Assembly: GCF_014646335.1 (NCBI RefSeq)
Contig: NZ_BMNG01000005.1
Location: forward strand, 1 to 64,000
Source: Streptomyces lasiicapitis
GTDB taxonomy: Bacteria; Actinomycetota; Actinomycetes; Streptomycetales; Streptomycetaceae
Reading direction: 5' to 3'
DNA: 64,000 nucleotides
The position numbers and the translations under genes are program-made. This document shows positions 1 to 9,161 of this stretch, piece by piece (the first letter of the stretch is position 1; each line of letters opens with the position of its first letter). The notes under the pieces were generated by a model, which saw only the letters and a program-made list of their open reading frames with translations, was not told the origin of the DNA and did not search any database.

Positions 1-70
1 CCACTCGAACACTCCGGTGATCCCGACCCGGCCTCCCCGGAGCGCTTAAGAAGGAATTAGGCTCGAAGAC

Positions 71-1045
71 GTGAGCAGGCTCCAGGTCGTCAGCGGCAAG
101 GGCGGTACCGGCAAGACCACGGTCGCCGCCGCCCTCGCGCTCGCCCTCGCGACCGAGGGCAAGCGCGCCCTCCTCGTCGAGGTCGAGGGCAGGCAGGGCA
201 TCGCGCAGCTCTTCGAGACAGAAGCGCTGCCCTACGAGGAGCGGAAGATCGCCGTCGCTCCGGGGGGCGGGGAGGTGTACGCCCTCGCCATCGACCCCGA
301 ACTGGCCCTTCTGGACTACCTCCAGATGTTCTACAAACTGGGCAGTGCGGGCCGCGCCCTGAAGAAGCTCGGCGCCGTCGACTTCGCCACGACCATCGCG
401 CCGGGCCTGCGCGACGTACTCCTGACCGGCAAGGCCTGCGAGGCCGTGCGCCGCAAGGACAAGCGCGGGCGCTACGCGTACGACTGCGTGATCATGGACG
501 CCCCGCCGACGGGCCGCATCACCCGCTTCCTCAATGTGAACGACGAGGTGGCGGGGCTCGCGAAGATCGGGCCGATACACAACCAGGCGCAGGCCGTCAT
601 GCGGGTGCTCAAGTCCCCCGAGACGAGCGTGCACTTGGTGACCCTCCTGGAGGAGATGCCGGTCCAGGAGACGGTCGACGGCATCGCCGAGCTGCGCGCC
701 GCGCAACTGCCGGTGGGCCGCGTCATCGTGAACATGGTGCGCCCCGCGCTGCTCGACGAGGCGGAGCTGGAGCTCGGCCTGGAGCGGACGCCGCGTACGG
801 CCCTCGCGAAGACCCTGGCGGCCGCAGGCCTCGGCGGGGCCCGCGGCGCCGCCGGACGGCTCGTGGACCCGCTCCTGGCCCAGGCCGCCGAGTACGCCGA
901 GCGGTACGCCCTGGAGGGCGCCCAGCGCGCCGTACTCGGCGAGCACGGCCTGCCCCTGCACGAACTGCCCCTGCTGGCCGACGGCCTGGACCTGGGGGGT
1001 CTGTACGAACTCGCCACCGAACTGCGACAGCAGGGGGTTTCATGA
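71..1045 (+). CDS. ArsA/GET3-like P-loop ATPase, first of a pair
   Basis: A 324-aa soluble ATPase of the ArsA/GET3 (anion-transporting ATPase-like) family. The deviant Walker A, GKGGTGKTT, lies near residues 9-17, and a switch-like DAPPTGR segment lies near 142-148. It is shorter than a tandem eukaryotic or E. coli ArsA and carries one ATPase unit. The GTG start at 71 follows an AAGAAGGA-like ribosome site at 48-55. It overlaps the next gene by 4 bases (ATGA), so the two are translationally coupled and may act as a heterodimer. Paired ArsA-like genes beside wblA are a conserved arrangement in Streptomyces (SCO3577/SCO3578 region in S. coelicolor, from memory). No arsenic genes are nearby, so an arsenite-pump role is not supported; the substrate is unknown. 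Confidence 0.85.
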   Translation: MSRLQVVSGKGGTGKTTVAAALALALATEGKRALLVEVEGRQGIAQLFETEALPYEERKIAVAPGGGEVYALAIDPELALLDYLQMFYKLGSAGRALKKLGAVDFATTIAPGLRDVLLTGKACEAVRRKDKRGRYAYDCVIMDAPPTGRITRFLNVNDEVAGLAKIGPIHNQAQAVMRVLKSPETSVHLVTLLEEMPVQETVDGIAELRAAQLPVGRVIVNMVRPALLDEAELELGLERTPRTALAKTLAAAGLGGARGAAGRLVDPLLAQAAEYAERYALEGAQRAVLGEHGLPLHELPLLADGLDLGGLYELATELRQQGVS

Positions 1046-2436
1046 GCCTCGACCCGGCAGGTGACCCGCTCGACGTCGACGCCCTGCTCGACGACCCGAA
1101 GACCCGCATCGTGGTCTGCTGCGGCTCCGGCGGCGTAGGCAAGACGACCACGGCGGCCGCGCTCGGGCTGCGCGCCGCCGAGCGGGGCCGCAAGGTGGTG
1201 GTCCTGACGATCGACCCGGCGCGCAGGCTGGCGCAGTCCATGGGGATCGATTCGCTGGACAACGTGCCGCGGCGGGTGAAGGGCGTCCAGGCATCAGAAG
1301 ATGCATCGCGCAGCGATTCGGACAAGGGCGGTGGTGGGAGACGGGCGGGCGAACTGCACGCCATGATGCTGGACATGAAGCGCACCTTCGACGAGATCGT
1401 CGAGGCGCACGCGGACGAGGACCGCGCCAAGGCGATCCTCTCCAACCCCTTCTACCAGTCGCTTTCGGCGGGCTTCGCGGGCACGCAGGAGTACATGGCG
1501 ATGGAGAAGCTGGGGCAGCTGCGCTCGCGCGACGAGTGGGACCTGATCGTCGTCGACACCCCGCCGTCGCGCAGCGCGCTCGACTTCCTGGACGCGCCGA
1601 AGCGCCTGGGGTCGTTCCTCGACGGGAAGCTGATCCGGCTGCTCATGGCCCCGGCCAAGGTGGGCGGCCGGGCCGGCATGAAGTTCCTGAACGTCGGGAT
1701 GTCGATGATGACGGGGGCCCTGGGCAAGCTGCTCGGGGGCCAGTTGCTGCGGGACGTACAGACCTTCGTGGCCGCGATGGACACCATGTTCGGCGGCTTC
1801 CGCAAGCGCGCGGACGCGACGTACCGGCTGCTGCAGGCGCCGGGGACGGCGTTCCTGGTGGTGGCGTCGCCGGAGCGGGACGCGCTGCGGGAGGCGGCGT
1901 ACTTCGTGGAGCGGCTGGCGGCGGACGACATGCCGCTGGCGGGTCTGGTCCTGAACCGGGTGCACGGGAGCGGGGCGGCGGAGCTCTCGGCGGAGCGGGC
2001 GCTGGCGGCGGCGGAGAGCCTGGAGGACCGCGAGGCGGAGAGCGAGGAGGACGCCGAGGTCGAGGGGCCCGCGGGCGCCGCCGGGGAAAATCTTGAGGCG
2101 TCCGGCATTGTGGATCAGGACGGCGGGAAGGTAGGAGGACGTAACTCCTCAGAGTCCGAGGCTCCCAACTCCCCTGAGGTTCCCGGCAGTTCCCACTCAA
2201 CCGAAGACAGCGATCCCGTCGAGTCCGGCGCGTCCGTCGAGCAGCTGACCGCGGGCCTGCTGCGGCTGCACGCGGAGCGCATGCGCCTGCTCGCCCGCGA
2301 GCGGCACACGCGGGACCGCTTCACCGCGCTGCACCCGGAGGTGGCCGTGGCCGAGGTGGCCGCGCTGCCGGGCGATGTGCACGACCTGGACGGCCTGCGC
2401 ACCATCGGCGACCGCCTCGCGGAGCGCCGGGTGTGA
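1042..2436 (+). CDS. ArsA/GET3-like P-loop ATPase, second of the pair
   Basis: A 464-aa ArsA-family ATPase with Walker A GSGGVGKTT near residues 29-37, an IDPARRLAQ segment after it and a VDTPPSR switch near 171-177. The start ATG overlaps the stop of the upstream paralog (ATGA). Two stretches look inserted relative to the compact family fold: a Ser/Asp/Gly-rich segment near residues 85-100, and a low-complexity acidic Ser/Pro/Glu-rich segment near 330-395. DNA under the second (about 2085-2220) is visibly lower in GC than its surroundings. The C-terminus resumes normal sequence (AERMRLLARERHTRDRF). Probably cytosolic; substrate unknown. Confidence 0.85.
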   Translation: MSLDPAGDPLDVDALLDDPKTRIVVCCGSGGVGKTTTAAALGLRAAERGRKVVVLTIDPARRLAQSMGIDSLDNVPRRVKGVQASEDASRSDSDKGGGGRRAGELHAMMLDMKRTFDEIVEAHADEDRAKAILSNPFYQSLSAGFAGTQEYMAMEKLGQLRSRDEWDLIVVDTPPSRSALDFLDAPKRLGSFLDGKLIRLLMAPAKVGGRAGMKFLNVGMSMMTGALGKLLGGQLLRDVQTFVAAMDTMFGGFRKRADATYRLLQAPGTAFLVVASPERDALREAAYFVERLAADDMPLAGLVLNRVHGSGAAELSAERALAAAESLEDREAESEEDAEVEGPAGAAGENLEASGIVDQDGGKVGGRNSSESEAPNSPEVPGSSHSTEDSDPVESGASVEQLTAGLLRLHAERMRLLARERHTRDRFTALHPEVAVAEVAALPGDVHDLDGLRTIGDRLAERRV

Positions 2437-2580
2437 CGGCGTGGTCCCGCCCGCCGATGTGACCCCACCCCCGGCGGCCCTGGTGCCGCCCGAGTTCGGC
2501 GACACCCCTGGGGGCCGGTGGTAGGCGATGGTTGCTGCTGGTGGTGCCTGGTACGTGATGTCTCGGTACGTGGCGTGGGG

Positions 2581-2973
2581 TCAGCCCACTGCCGCGTAGC
2601 TCTCGTAGGTTTCCTCGTCCTCCAAGTCGGGCAGCAGGCCCGTGCCACGCTCGTACTCGGAGCGTGCGGTTTCAAGGAGCCGGCGCCACGAGGTGACGGT
2701 GGGGCGCCTGCGCAGCAACGCGCGCCGCTCCCGCTCCGTCATGCCACCCCACACGCCGAACTCGACGCGATTGTCCAGCGCGTCGGCCAGGCACTCGGTC
2801 CGCACCGGGCAGCCGGTGCACACCGCCTTGGCCCTGTTCTGCGCTGCTCCTTGTACGAACAGTTCGTCCGGATCGGTAGTGCGGCAGGCGGCCTGCGCAC
2901 TCCAGTCGGTTACCCAGCCCATACCGGCGCCGTCCTCTCCCGAATCGAGGCTCCCCCACGGCGGCAGCGGCAT
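2581..2973 (-). CDS. wblA: WhiB-like [Fe-S] regulator WblA
   Basis: WhiB-family iron-sulfur protein. The four cluster cysteines are visible as C, then CTGC with a further C five residues on (ACRTTDPD, CTGCPVRTEC), followed by the family turn GVWGGMTERERR and a basic C-terminal helix (RRALLRRRP) for DNA contact. WblA is a global developmental regulator that represses antibiotic production and permits sporulation in Streptomyces; the identification rests on strong similarity of the core and on the neighbours (ArsA-like pair upstream, bifunctional PBP on the far side). The ATG at 2973 is listed; a GTG at 2979 and an internal ATG at 2922 (MGWVTDW) are possible, and the internal one may be the true start. 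It is convergent with the ATPase pair. Confidence 0.9.
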   Translation of the reverse strand: MPLPPWGSLDSGEDGAGMGWVTDWSAQAACRTTDPDELFVQGAAQNRAKAVCTGCPVRTECLADALDNRVEFGVWGGMTERERRALLRRRPTVTSWRRLLETARSEYERGTGLLPDLEDEETYESYAAVG

Positions 2974-3335
2974 ATTCACCGCCGCCAGTTGAGGACGTTA
3001 CGGAAGGTGGGCACAGCGCAACACCCCCTTCGGGCCCAATCTTGAATGGCCCGAACGGACTATGCGTAAGCGGCAGATCACCCGACGGAGTGAGCTGGCG
3101 ACATGCGTAACCAACCCGACAAATGTGGGCAGTTCAGTTGGGTCACAGCGGACTCGACAAGACGCATGTGGCGGATTCGGACATGGATCGGACACGGATT
3201 CCAGAGGCCCGCCGGAACGAGTCCGGATTCGGGAACGGCACGGGGCTTGTTGCGGGACCGCACTGCTGTGACAGTTGAGAGCAGCTTAGGCCAAGGCATA
3301 TACGCGTGTCCGGCGAATCAGAACGTAGGCACCTC
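2974..3335 (-). promoter_or_regulatory. wblA upstream region, cut by IS110
   Basis: About 360 bases between the wblA start and the IS110-family element with no convincing gene. Long upstream regions are normal for wblA and carry its developmental promoters. I could not assign a -10/-35 or a specific BldD or AdpA box with confidence. The insertion places foreign DNA within about 400 bp of the start codon, so any regulatory site further upstream has been displaced. Confidence 0.4.
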
Positions 3336-4690
3336 ACGATGCCAACGCGTCAAGCGGCAGCCGCGAGTTGGGTAGGGAAGGCGGTGTTCTCATCGAACAG
3401 CTTGTGGTTCTGGAGGCAGTGGTAGAGCTGGCCAAGGAAGCGGTTGAAGAGGTTGCGCTGGGCGGCTGCGTGCCAGTCGCCGATCTCGCGTCGCCGCCGG
3501 TAATGGGCGTTCGCGCCAGCTGAGGCCCGCAGCGAGGCGAAGGCCCAGAGGTAGCCCGCGTGGTTGAGCCGATCGTTCTTCACCCACCGCCGGGTGATGG
3601 AGGACTTCTTGCCGGAGGCCCTGGTGACGGGCGAGGAGCCCGCGTATGACTTCAGGCCGCGGGCGTCGGCGAAGCGGGTGTGGTCGTCCCCGATCTCAGC
3701 CAGGATCCGGGCGGCGAGCTGGATGCCGAGCCCGGGGAAGCTCAACATCACCTCGGCGTCCGGATGCTGAGGGAACATTTCCTCCACCGCCTCGGCGAGC
3801 TGGTCGGCGGCGGTGCAGGCGGCCTCCAACTGGACGAGGAGCGCGAGCATCTGCTTACCCAGTGCGTCCTCGACCAGCGGCGGCTGATGGGCCCAGTCGG
3901 CGCGGAAGACGTCGCGCAGGCGCTCGGCCTCCGCCTCGATGCCGCGCTTGCGGCCGGCGCGCTTGAGGACGGCCTGGAGCTGAGTGCGGGTCAGCCGCGC
4001 CGCCCGGCTGGGGGTCGGTGCGGCCCTCAGGAGCTCGCGAGCCTCGGGGCGGCACAGGCCGTTGGCCCAGGTGGCGAAGGCGTCCAGGGCGGCCGGGTAG
4101 TACTCGCGCAACAGGGAACGGAGCTGATTTGCCATCGTCTGCCGGTTCCACAGGGCATCCTGCTGGGCGCGGGCCAGGACAGCGATCACGCGGCCGAGAT
4201 CCGAGTCGTTGGGTAACGGCCGGTGGGCATGCATGTCGGTGCGCAGGATGTTCGCCAGCACCAGGGCGTCGCCGGGGTCGGACTTCTTGCGGGAGACGGA
4301 GTGGCGGTCGCGGTAGCGGGCCGCGGCCATCGGGTTGATCGCGAACACCTTCCTACTGCCGGTCCGTAGAACCGCGACCAGGAGGCCGCGACTGGTCTCG
4401 ATCGCGACTGGGATCGGGTTCTCCTCGGTGTCGCCGTGCTCGGCGAGTAACTCCAGTAGGAGCTGGTAGCCGGTCGCGTCGTCGGTGATGTGGCGTTTGG
4501 CCATGAGCTGGCCGGTGTCGTCGACCAGGGCAACGTCGTGCGTCTTCTCCGCCCAGTCGATGCCGCAGTAGATCATGTTCTTCCTTCTCGATGTGCAAGT
4601 GTTTGCGCTGGTCACGAGCGCATGCGGGGCCACGCAAGCGACCTAATCCCAGGCATCAACCGCCTCACGGTTGTGCCGACACCTCATTAG
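3335..4690 (-). mobile_element. IS110-family insertion sequence (ends approximate)
   Basis: A single-gene insertion sequence separating wblA from the penicillin-binding protein gene that normally adjoins it. IS110-family elements lack long terminal inverted repeats, so the ends cannot be fixed by eye. A short shared CACCTCA lies at about 3332-3338 and 4678-4684, just outside the transposase on each side, and may mark the boundaries. The element appears intact. Confidence 0.65.
3350..4576 (-). CDS. IS110-family DEDD transposase
   Basis: A 408-aa transposase starting at the ATG of MIYCGIDWAEKTHD. The N-terminal DEDD domain is recognisable: first Asp in GIDWAEKTHDVA, Glu in VAIETSRG near residue 70, then KSDPGDA and ALVLANILRTD near 105-120. 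The C-terminal transposase_20-like domain shows LSFPGLGIQLAARILAEIGD and the family SSPVTRASGKK with its conserved Ser near 315. A good ribosome site (AGAAGGA) precedes ATG 4576; the longer frame to 4633 adds residues with no family similarity. Full length, so probably active. Confidence 0.93.
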   Translation of the reverse strand: MIYCGIDWAEKTHDVALVDDTGQLMAKRHITDDATGYQLLLELLAEHGDTEENPIPVAIETSRGLLVAVLRTGSRKVFAINPMAAARYRDRHSVSRKKSDPGDALVLANILRTDMHAHRPLPNDSDLGRVIAVLARAQQDALWNRQTMANQLRSLLREYYPAALDAFATWANGLCRPEARELLRAAPTPSRAARLTRTQLQAVLKRAGRKRGIEAEAERLRDVFRADWAHQPPLVEDALGKQMLALLVQLEAACTAADQLAEAVEEMFPQHPDAEVMLSFPGLGIQLAARILAEIGDDHTRFADARGLKSYAGSSPVTRASGKKSSITRRWVKNDRLNHAGYLWAFASLRASAGANAHYRRRREIGDWHAAAQRNLFNRFLGQLYHCLQNHKLFDENTAFPTQLAAAA

Positions 4691-4924
4691 CCGTTCGTGA
4701 CACCAGCGCACCCCACGGGCCTCGGTCTGCGTCGGAGCTCGGGGGCTCGGACGTATCAAGAAGTCACCGTGAGATGGGCTCGCACCACCAACACCAACGA
4801 GTGATCAAGGTGCCGGGTGTTGACGCATGACAGCGCCGGACGGCGCATTGTCTAGCCGGAGGTCTCTGAGACCCGACGCGTACCAAACGTCCGCCCGGCG
4901 CCTGCAAGCGCCAACACTCGTCCC

Positions 4925-5033
4925 GTGTGGTGGTGGTCGTGCGGGTGCCGAACGTCGCCCGGTCTACGTTTGGGCATTGCCTGCCGGATCGGGTGCAGAC
5001 GTCCGTTCGGCACCCACTCGACCACCACCACAC
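4925..5033. repeat. Long imperfect inverted repeat in the 4691-5167 intergenic region
   Basis: Arms of 30 nt at 4925-4954 and 5004-5033 are reverse complements except for 2 positions, with a 49-nt loop. The left arm reads GTGTGGTGGTGGTCGTGCGG then GTGCCGAACG. It lies about 135 bases upstream of the PBP start, in about 480 bases without a gene. There is no trailing T-run, so a simple terminator is unlikely; a dyad operator, an RNA structure or ends of a decayed small element are possible. Nothing else in this intergenic stretch is recognisable. Confidence 0.7.
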
Positions 5034-5167
5034 ACCGCACCGTGCACCGATCTACGTTGAGGCGTCACCCGGCCCGGCTGCCCCGAGATATCACGATCCG
5101 GCACTCGAACATCCCGAGATCCACTCGCTCCCTCGGAACGCCCTTGTCTACGGATTAGGCTGCCCCC

Positions 5168-7456
5168 ATGGCAAACAAGCGATCGGGCGGGGGCCTCTCC
5201 CCTGTGCAGCAGGCCGCCAAGTTCCTGGGCGTGAGCGTGCTCGCGGGCGCGGTGCTCGCCGGGATCGCGCTGCCCGCGGCGGGCGTGATCGGGCTCGCGG
5301 CCAAGGGGTCGGTGGACAGCTTCGACGAGATCCCGGCCAACCTGAAGCGGCCGCCGCTGATGCAGCGCACCACGATCATGGACTCGGCGGGCGGCGCCAT
5401 CGCCACGGTGTACTCGCGCGACCGCACGGTGGTCCCGCTGAACCGCATCTCGCCGTACATGCAGAAGGCGATCGTCGCGATCGAGGACTCCCGCTTCTAC
5501 GAGCACGGCGCGGTGGACCTCAAGGGCATCCTGCGGGCGGTCAACCAGAACGCGCAGAGCGGCGGCGTCTCGCAGGGCGCCTCCACGCTCACGCAGCAGT
5601 ACGTGAAGAACGTCTTCGTGGAGGAGGCCGGCGACGACCCGGACAAGGTCGCGCAGGCCACGCAGCAGACGCTCGGCCGCAAGATCCGCGAACTGAAGTA
5701 CGCGATCCAGGTCGAGGAGGAGCTCGGCAAGAAGCGGATCCTCAAGAACTACCTGAACATCACGTACTTCGGTCAGCAGGCGTACGGCGTCGAGGCCGCC
5801 TCCCAGCGGTACTTCTCCAAGCCGGCCGACGACCTCAAGCTCCAGGAGGCCGCGCTCCTCGCCGGCATCGTGCAGTCCCCGAGCCGGTACGACCCGGTGA
5901 ACGACGAGTCGGAGGCCAAGCAGCGGCGCAACGTCGTGCTGCAGCGCATGGCCGAGACGCACGACATCTCGCAGCGCCAGGCCGACGAGGCCAAGAAGAC
6001 CCCGCTCGGCCTGGACGTGAGCCGCCCCAAGAACGGCTGCATCACCGCCGTGAAGGGCGCCGGGTTCTTCTGCAAGTACGTCGAGAAGGTCTTCCTCAAC
6101 GACCGGGCCTTCGGCAAGACCAAGGAGGCCCGCGCCAAGCTGTGGACCCGCGGCGGCCTGCGCATCAAGACCACGCTCGACCCGCAGACCCAGGCCTCCG
6201 TGCAGGCCTCGATAAAGGATCACGTCTACCAGACCGACGACGTGGCGACCGCCGCCACCATCGTCGAGCCCGGCACCGGCAAGATCCTCGGCATGGGCCA
6301 GTCCCGCCCGTACGGCTACAACAAGAACGAGACGGAGATCAACCTCTCCGTCGACGACAACATGGGCGGCGGCGCGGGCTACCAGCCCGGTTCGACGTTC
6401 AAGCCGATCGTGGCCGCGGCGGCCCTGGAGCGCGGGATGTCCCCGGGCAAGCGGTACGACTCACCGTACGAGATGCCCTACCCCGAGCGGGTCTCCGCCT
6501 GTGACGGCAAGACCTGGCGGAACTTCGGCAACCAGAAGCTCACCAACGAGAACGAGTCCGAGGTCGGGCCCTACCGCATGCGGGAGGCGACCGCGAAGTC
6601 GGTCAACACCTACTTCGTGGAGATGATCGGCGACATCGGCATCTGCCCGGTGACGAAGATGGCCGACAAGATGGGCGTCGAGCGCGCCAACGGCAAGCCG
6701 ATCGACCAGGCGCCGTCGATCGCGCTCGGCACCCAGGAGGTGTCGCCGCTGACGATGGCGAGCGCGTACGCGACCTTCGCCTCGCGCGGCACGCACTGCA
6801 CGCCGATCGCCATCGAGTCGATCCGCACGCTCGGCGGGAAGTCCCTGCCGGTGCCCAAGTCCACGTGCACGCGCGCCATGTCGGAGAAGACCGCCGACAC
6901 GATCAACACCCTCCTCAAGGGCGTGGTCGAGGACGGCACGGGCAAGCAGGCCGGCCTCGGCTCCCGCGACAGCGCGGGCAAGACGGGTACGACCGACGGC
7001 CGGTACGCCGCCTGGTTCGCGGGCTACACCCCGAACATGTCCGGCGCGGTCTGGGTCGGCGACCCGGCCCACGAGCGCCGCATGGTCGCCATCAGCATCG
7101 GCGGCCGCTCCTACGGCAAGGTCTTCGGCGGCGAGGTCCCCGGCCCGATCTGGCGCGACGCCATGAGCGGCGCCCTCTCCGGCAAGCCGGACCCCGACTT
7201 CAACACCGTCCACATCCCCGGCGGCAAGGACCGCGACCGGGACCGGGACCACGGGGACGGCGACGACGACGGGGACGACGGCGGTGACGACGACGGGAAG
7301 CCGGGCGGCGGCAACGGCAATGGGGGCGGGAACGGCAACGGTGGCGGTGGCGACGACGACAACGGTGGTGGGAACCCGTGGCCGGGTGTCTCGCTTCCGC
7401 CGGGGGTCATCGGTGGCGGTGGCGGGGACGGCGGGGACGGCGGCTGGCGGGACTGA
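5168..7456 (+). CDS. Bifunctional penicillin-binding protein (GT51 transglycosylase/transpeptidase)
   Basis: A 762-aa class A high-molecular-weight PBP that polymerises and cross-links peptidoglycan outside the membrane. A signal-anchor helix spans about residues 15-38 (FLGVSVLAGAVLAGIALPAAGVIGL). The GT51 motifs follow: EDSRFYEHGAVD near 108, GASTLTQQYVKN near 138 and RKIRELKYA near 176. The transpeptidase domain has the SxxK serine in GSTFKP near 406, SVNTYF (SxN) near 480 and KTGTT near 603. The C-terminal 70 residues are Asp/Gly/Asn repeats, a hydrophilic wall-spanning or disordered tail. It corresponds by position to the PBP next to wblA in S. coelicolor. ATG 5168. Confidence 0.92.
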   Translation: MANKRSGGGLSPVQQAAKFLGVSVLAGAVLAGIALPAAGVIGLAAKGSVDSFDEIPANLKRPPLMQRTTIMDSAGGAIATVYSRDRTVVPLNRISPYMQKAIVAIEDSRFYEHGAVDLKGILRAVNQNAQSGGVSQGASTLTQQYVKNVFVEEAGDDPDKVAQATQQTLGRKIRELKYAIQVEEELGKKRILKNYLNITYFGQQAYGVEAASQRYFSKPADDLKLQEAALLAGIVQSPSRYDPVNDESEAKQRRNVVLQRMAETHDISQRQADEAKKTPLGLDVSRPKNGCITAVKGAGFFCKYVEKVFLNDRAFGKTKEARAKLWTRGGLRIKTTLDPQTQASVQASIKDHVYQTDDVATAATIVEPGTGKILGMGQSRPYGYNKNETEINLSVDDNMGGGAGYQPGSTFKPIVAAAALERGMSPGKRYDSPYEMPYPERVSACDGKTWRNFGNQKLTNENESEVGPYRMREATAKSVNTYFVEMIGDIGICPVTKMADKMGVERANGKPIDQAPSIALGTQEVSPLTMASAYATFASRGTHCTPIAIESIRTLGGKSLPVPKSTCTRAMSEKTADTINTLLKGVVEDGTGKQAGLGSRDSAGKTGTTDGRYAAWFAGYTPNMSGAVWVGDPAHERRMVAISIGGRSYGKVFGGEVPGPIWRDAMSGALSGKPDPDFNTVHIPGGKDRDRDRDHGDGDDDGDDGGDDDGKPGGGNGNGGGNGNGGGGDDDNGGGNPWPGVSLPPGVIGGGGGDGGDGGWRD

Positions 7457-7506
7457 GGCTGCCGCTGGCGGGGCTGAAGCCGCCGAGGCTTCGCCTTGAA
7501 TACGTT

Positions 7507-7565
7507 GCGTACGACGATGGGGCGCCGCCCGAGTCGGACTCGGGGGGCGCCCCATCGTCGTACGC
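7507..7565. terminator. Near-perfect bidirectional hairpin
   Basis: Arms CGTACGACGATGGGGCGCC (7508-7526) and its exact complement (7546-7564), with further pairing inside the loop (CCCGAGT/ACTCGGG). It sits between the convergent PBP and YqeY-like genes and should terminate both. Confidence 0.85.
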
Positions 7566-7610
7566 GTATGTGGAGACGTACGTATGCCGACATGGCAGCC
7601 GACGAACGTG

Positions 7611-8078
7611 TCAGCCGGCGGCGAGCAGCTTCTTGACCGTCGCGGCGACGCGGCCGCCCTCGGCGAGGCCGGCCACCTTCGGGTTCACGATCTTCATGAC
7701 CTGGCCCATGGCGCGCGGCCCCTCGGCGCCCGCGCCCTTCGCCTCGGCGACGGCCTCCGCGACGATCCGCTCGAGCTCGTCGTCCGAGAGCTGCTTGGGC
7801 AGGTACTCGGCGAGCACCTCGCCCTCCGCCTTCTCGCGCTCGGCCTGCGCGGCGCGGCCCCCCTGCGCGAACGCCTCCGCGGCCTCGCGGCGCTTCTTCG
7901 CCTCGCGGGTGATCACCTTCTGCACCTCGTCGTCGGAGAGCTCGCGGGCGGTCGTGCCCGAGACCTCCTCCTTGGAGATGGCGGTGAGCGTCAGCCGCAG
8001 CGTCGAGGAGCGCAGCTCGTCGCGCTCCCGGATCGACGCGGTGAGGTCTTCCTTGAGCCTGGCCTTCAGCGTGGTCAT
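7611..8078 (-). CDS. GatB/YqeY domain protein
   Basis: A 155-aa protein of the YqeY family, related to the tail domain of GatB of the amidotransferase that makes Gln-tRNA or Asn-tRNA. Free-standing YqeY proteins have no settled function, although tRNA binding is suspected. Recognisable features are the N-terminal LKARLKEDLTASIRERDELRSSTLRL, the central REAKKRREAAEAF, and the C-terminal helical GatB-like segment with MGQVMKIVNPKVAG near 120-133. ATG 8078 (MTTLKARL) is used although the frame stays open far upstream. It diverges from the metallophosphoesterase gene. Confidence 0.85.
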   Translation of the reverse strand: MTTLKARLKEDLTASIRERDELRSSTLRLTLTAISKEEVSGTTARELSDDEVQKVITREAKKRREAAEAFAQGGRAAQAEREKAEGEVLAEYLPKQLSDDELERIVAEAVAEAKGAGAEGPRAMGQVMKIVNPKVAGLAEGGRVAATVKKLLAAG

Positions 8079-8225
8079 GGCGCAATTGTGGCAGGTGGGC
8101 ACGGAGGGGGCGCACGCTTTTCGCGCCCGCTGCCGGATCACGCCGGCGGCCACGCCGTCCGACCATCCCCTCCGATCATCGGACTCACTCGCCGTGCGGT
8201 GTGTGGCGTCTGACACGATGGTCGT

Positions 8226-9161
8226 ATGCGCGCGCGATACGCAGTACCTCTGGGAATCACGGCGACGGCCGTGGCAGGCATCGCCTACTCGGTGGGCATC
8301 GAGTCCCGCTTCTTCCGCCTCAGGAGAGTGACGGTCCCGGCCCTGCCCCCGGGGATGCGGCCGCTGCGCGTGCTCCAGGTCTCTGACATCCACATGGTGT
8401 CCGGGCAGCGCAAGAAGCAGCGCTGGCTGCGCTCGCTCGCGGGCCTGCGCCCCGACTTCGTGATCAACACGGGCGACAACCTGTCGGACCCCGAGGGCGT
8501 CCCCGAGGTCCTGGACTCGCTCGGCCCGCTGATGCAGTTCCCCGGGGCGTACGTCTTCGGGTCGAACGACTACTACGGCCCGACGCTGCGCAACCCCGGG
8601 CGCTACCTGATCGAGAAGGCGCAGGGCCGCCACGGCCTCAACGGCAACAAGCCCGTGGTGGGCGCGGTCCACAACCCGTGGGAGGACCTGCGGGACGGCT
8701 TCGACGCGGCGGGCTGGCTCAACCTCACGAACACCCGCGGCGCCCTGAAGGTCGACGGCTATGAGATCGCGCTGACCGGCCTGGACGACCCGCACATCAA
8801 GCGGGACCGGTACGCGCAGGTGGCGGGCGGGCCTGTGGCCGGCGCGGACTTCTCCATGGGCGTCGTGCACGCGCCTTACCTGCGCGCGCTCGACGCGTTC
8901 ACGGCCGACGGCTACCCCCTGGTCCTCGCGGGCCACACCCACGGCGGGCAGGTCTGCATCCCCTTCTACGGCGCGCTCGTCACCAACTGCGACCTGGACA
9001 CGGACCGCGTGAAGGGCCTGTCGACGCACGCGTCCGGGGGCCACACCTCCTACCTCCACGTCTCGGCGGGCTGCGGCACCAGCCGCTACACCCCGATCCG
9101 CTTCGCGTGCCCCCCGGAGGCCACCCTTCTCACCCTCACGGAACGCCCCCCGCACTCCTGA
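8226..9161 (+). CDS. Membrane-anchored calcineurin-like metallophosphoesterase
   Basis: A 311-aa metallophosphoesterase. The dinuclear metal motifs are in order: DIH near 58-60, GDN near 86-88, GSND near 112-115, and GHTHGG near 238-243. A hydrophobic N-terminal segment (residues 5-20, YAVPLGITATAVAGIAYSVG) may anchor it in the membrane. This family is close to YaeI/YkuE-type phosphodiesterases; the substrate here is not evident. ATG 8226. It is the last intact protein gene before the tRNA-Pro integration site. Confidence 0.87.
   Translation: MRARYAVPLGITATAVAGIAYSVGIESRFFRLRRVTVPALPPGMRPLRVLQVSDIHMVSGQRKKQRWLRSLAGLRPDFVINTGDNLSDPEGVPEVLDSLGPLMQFPGAYVFGSNDYYGPTLRNPGRYLIEKAQGRHGLNGNKPVVGAVHNPWEDLRDGFDAAGWLNLTNTRGALKVDGYEIALTGLDDPHIKRDRYAQVAGGPVAGADFSMGVVHAPYLRALDAFTADGYPLVLAGHTHGGQVCIPFYGALVTNCDLDTDRVKGLSTHASGGHTSYLHVSAGCGTSRYTPIRFACPPEATLLTLTERPPHS

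Noticed and set aside
4964..6223. Long minus-strand frame inside the PBP gene
   Set aside because: Leu/Arg/His-rich antisense frame; the PBP motifs on the plus strand are complete.
7300..7450. A separate gene in the Gly/Asp repeats at the end of the PBP gene
   Set aside because: The frame is continuous with the PBP; it is the PBP's low-complexity tail.
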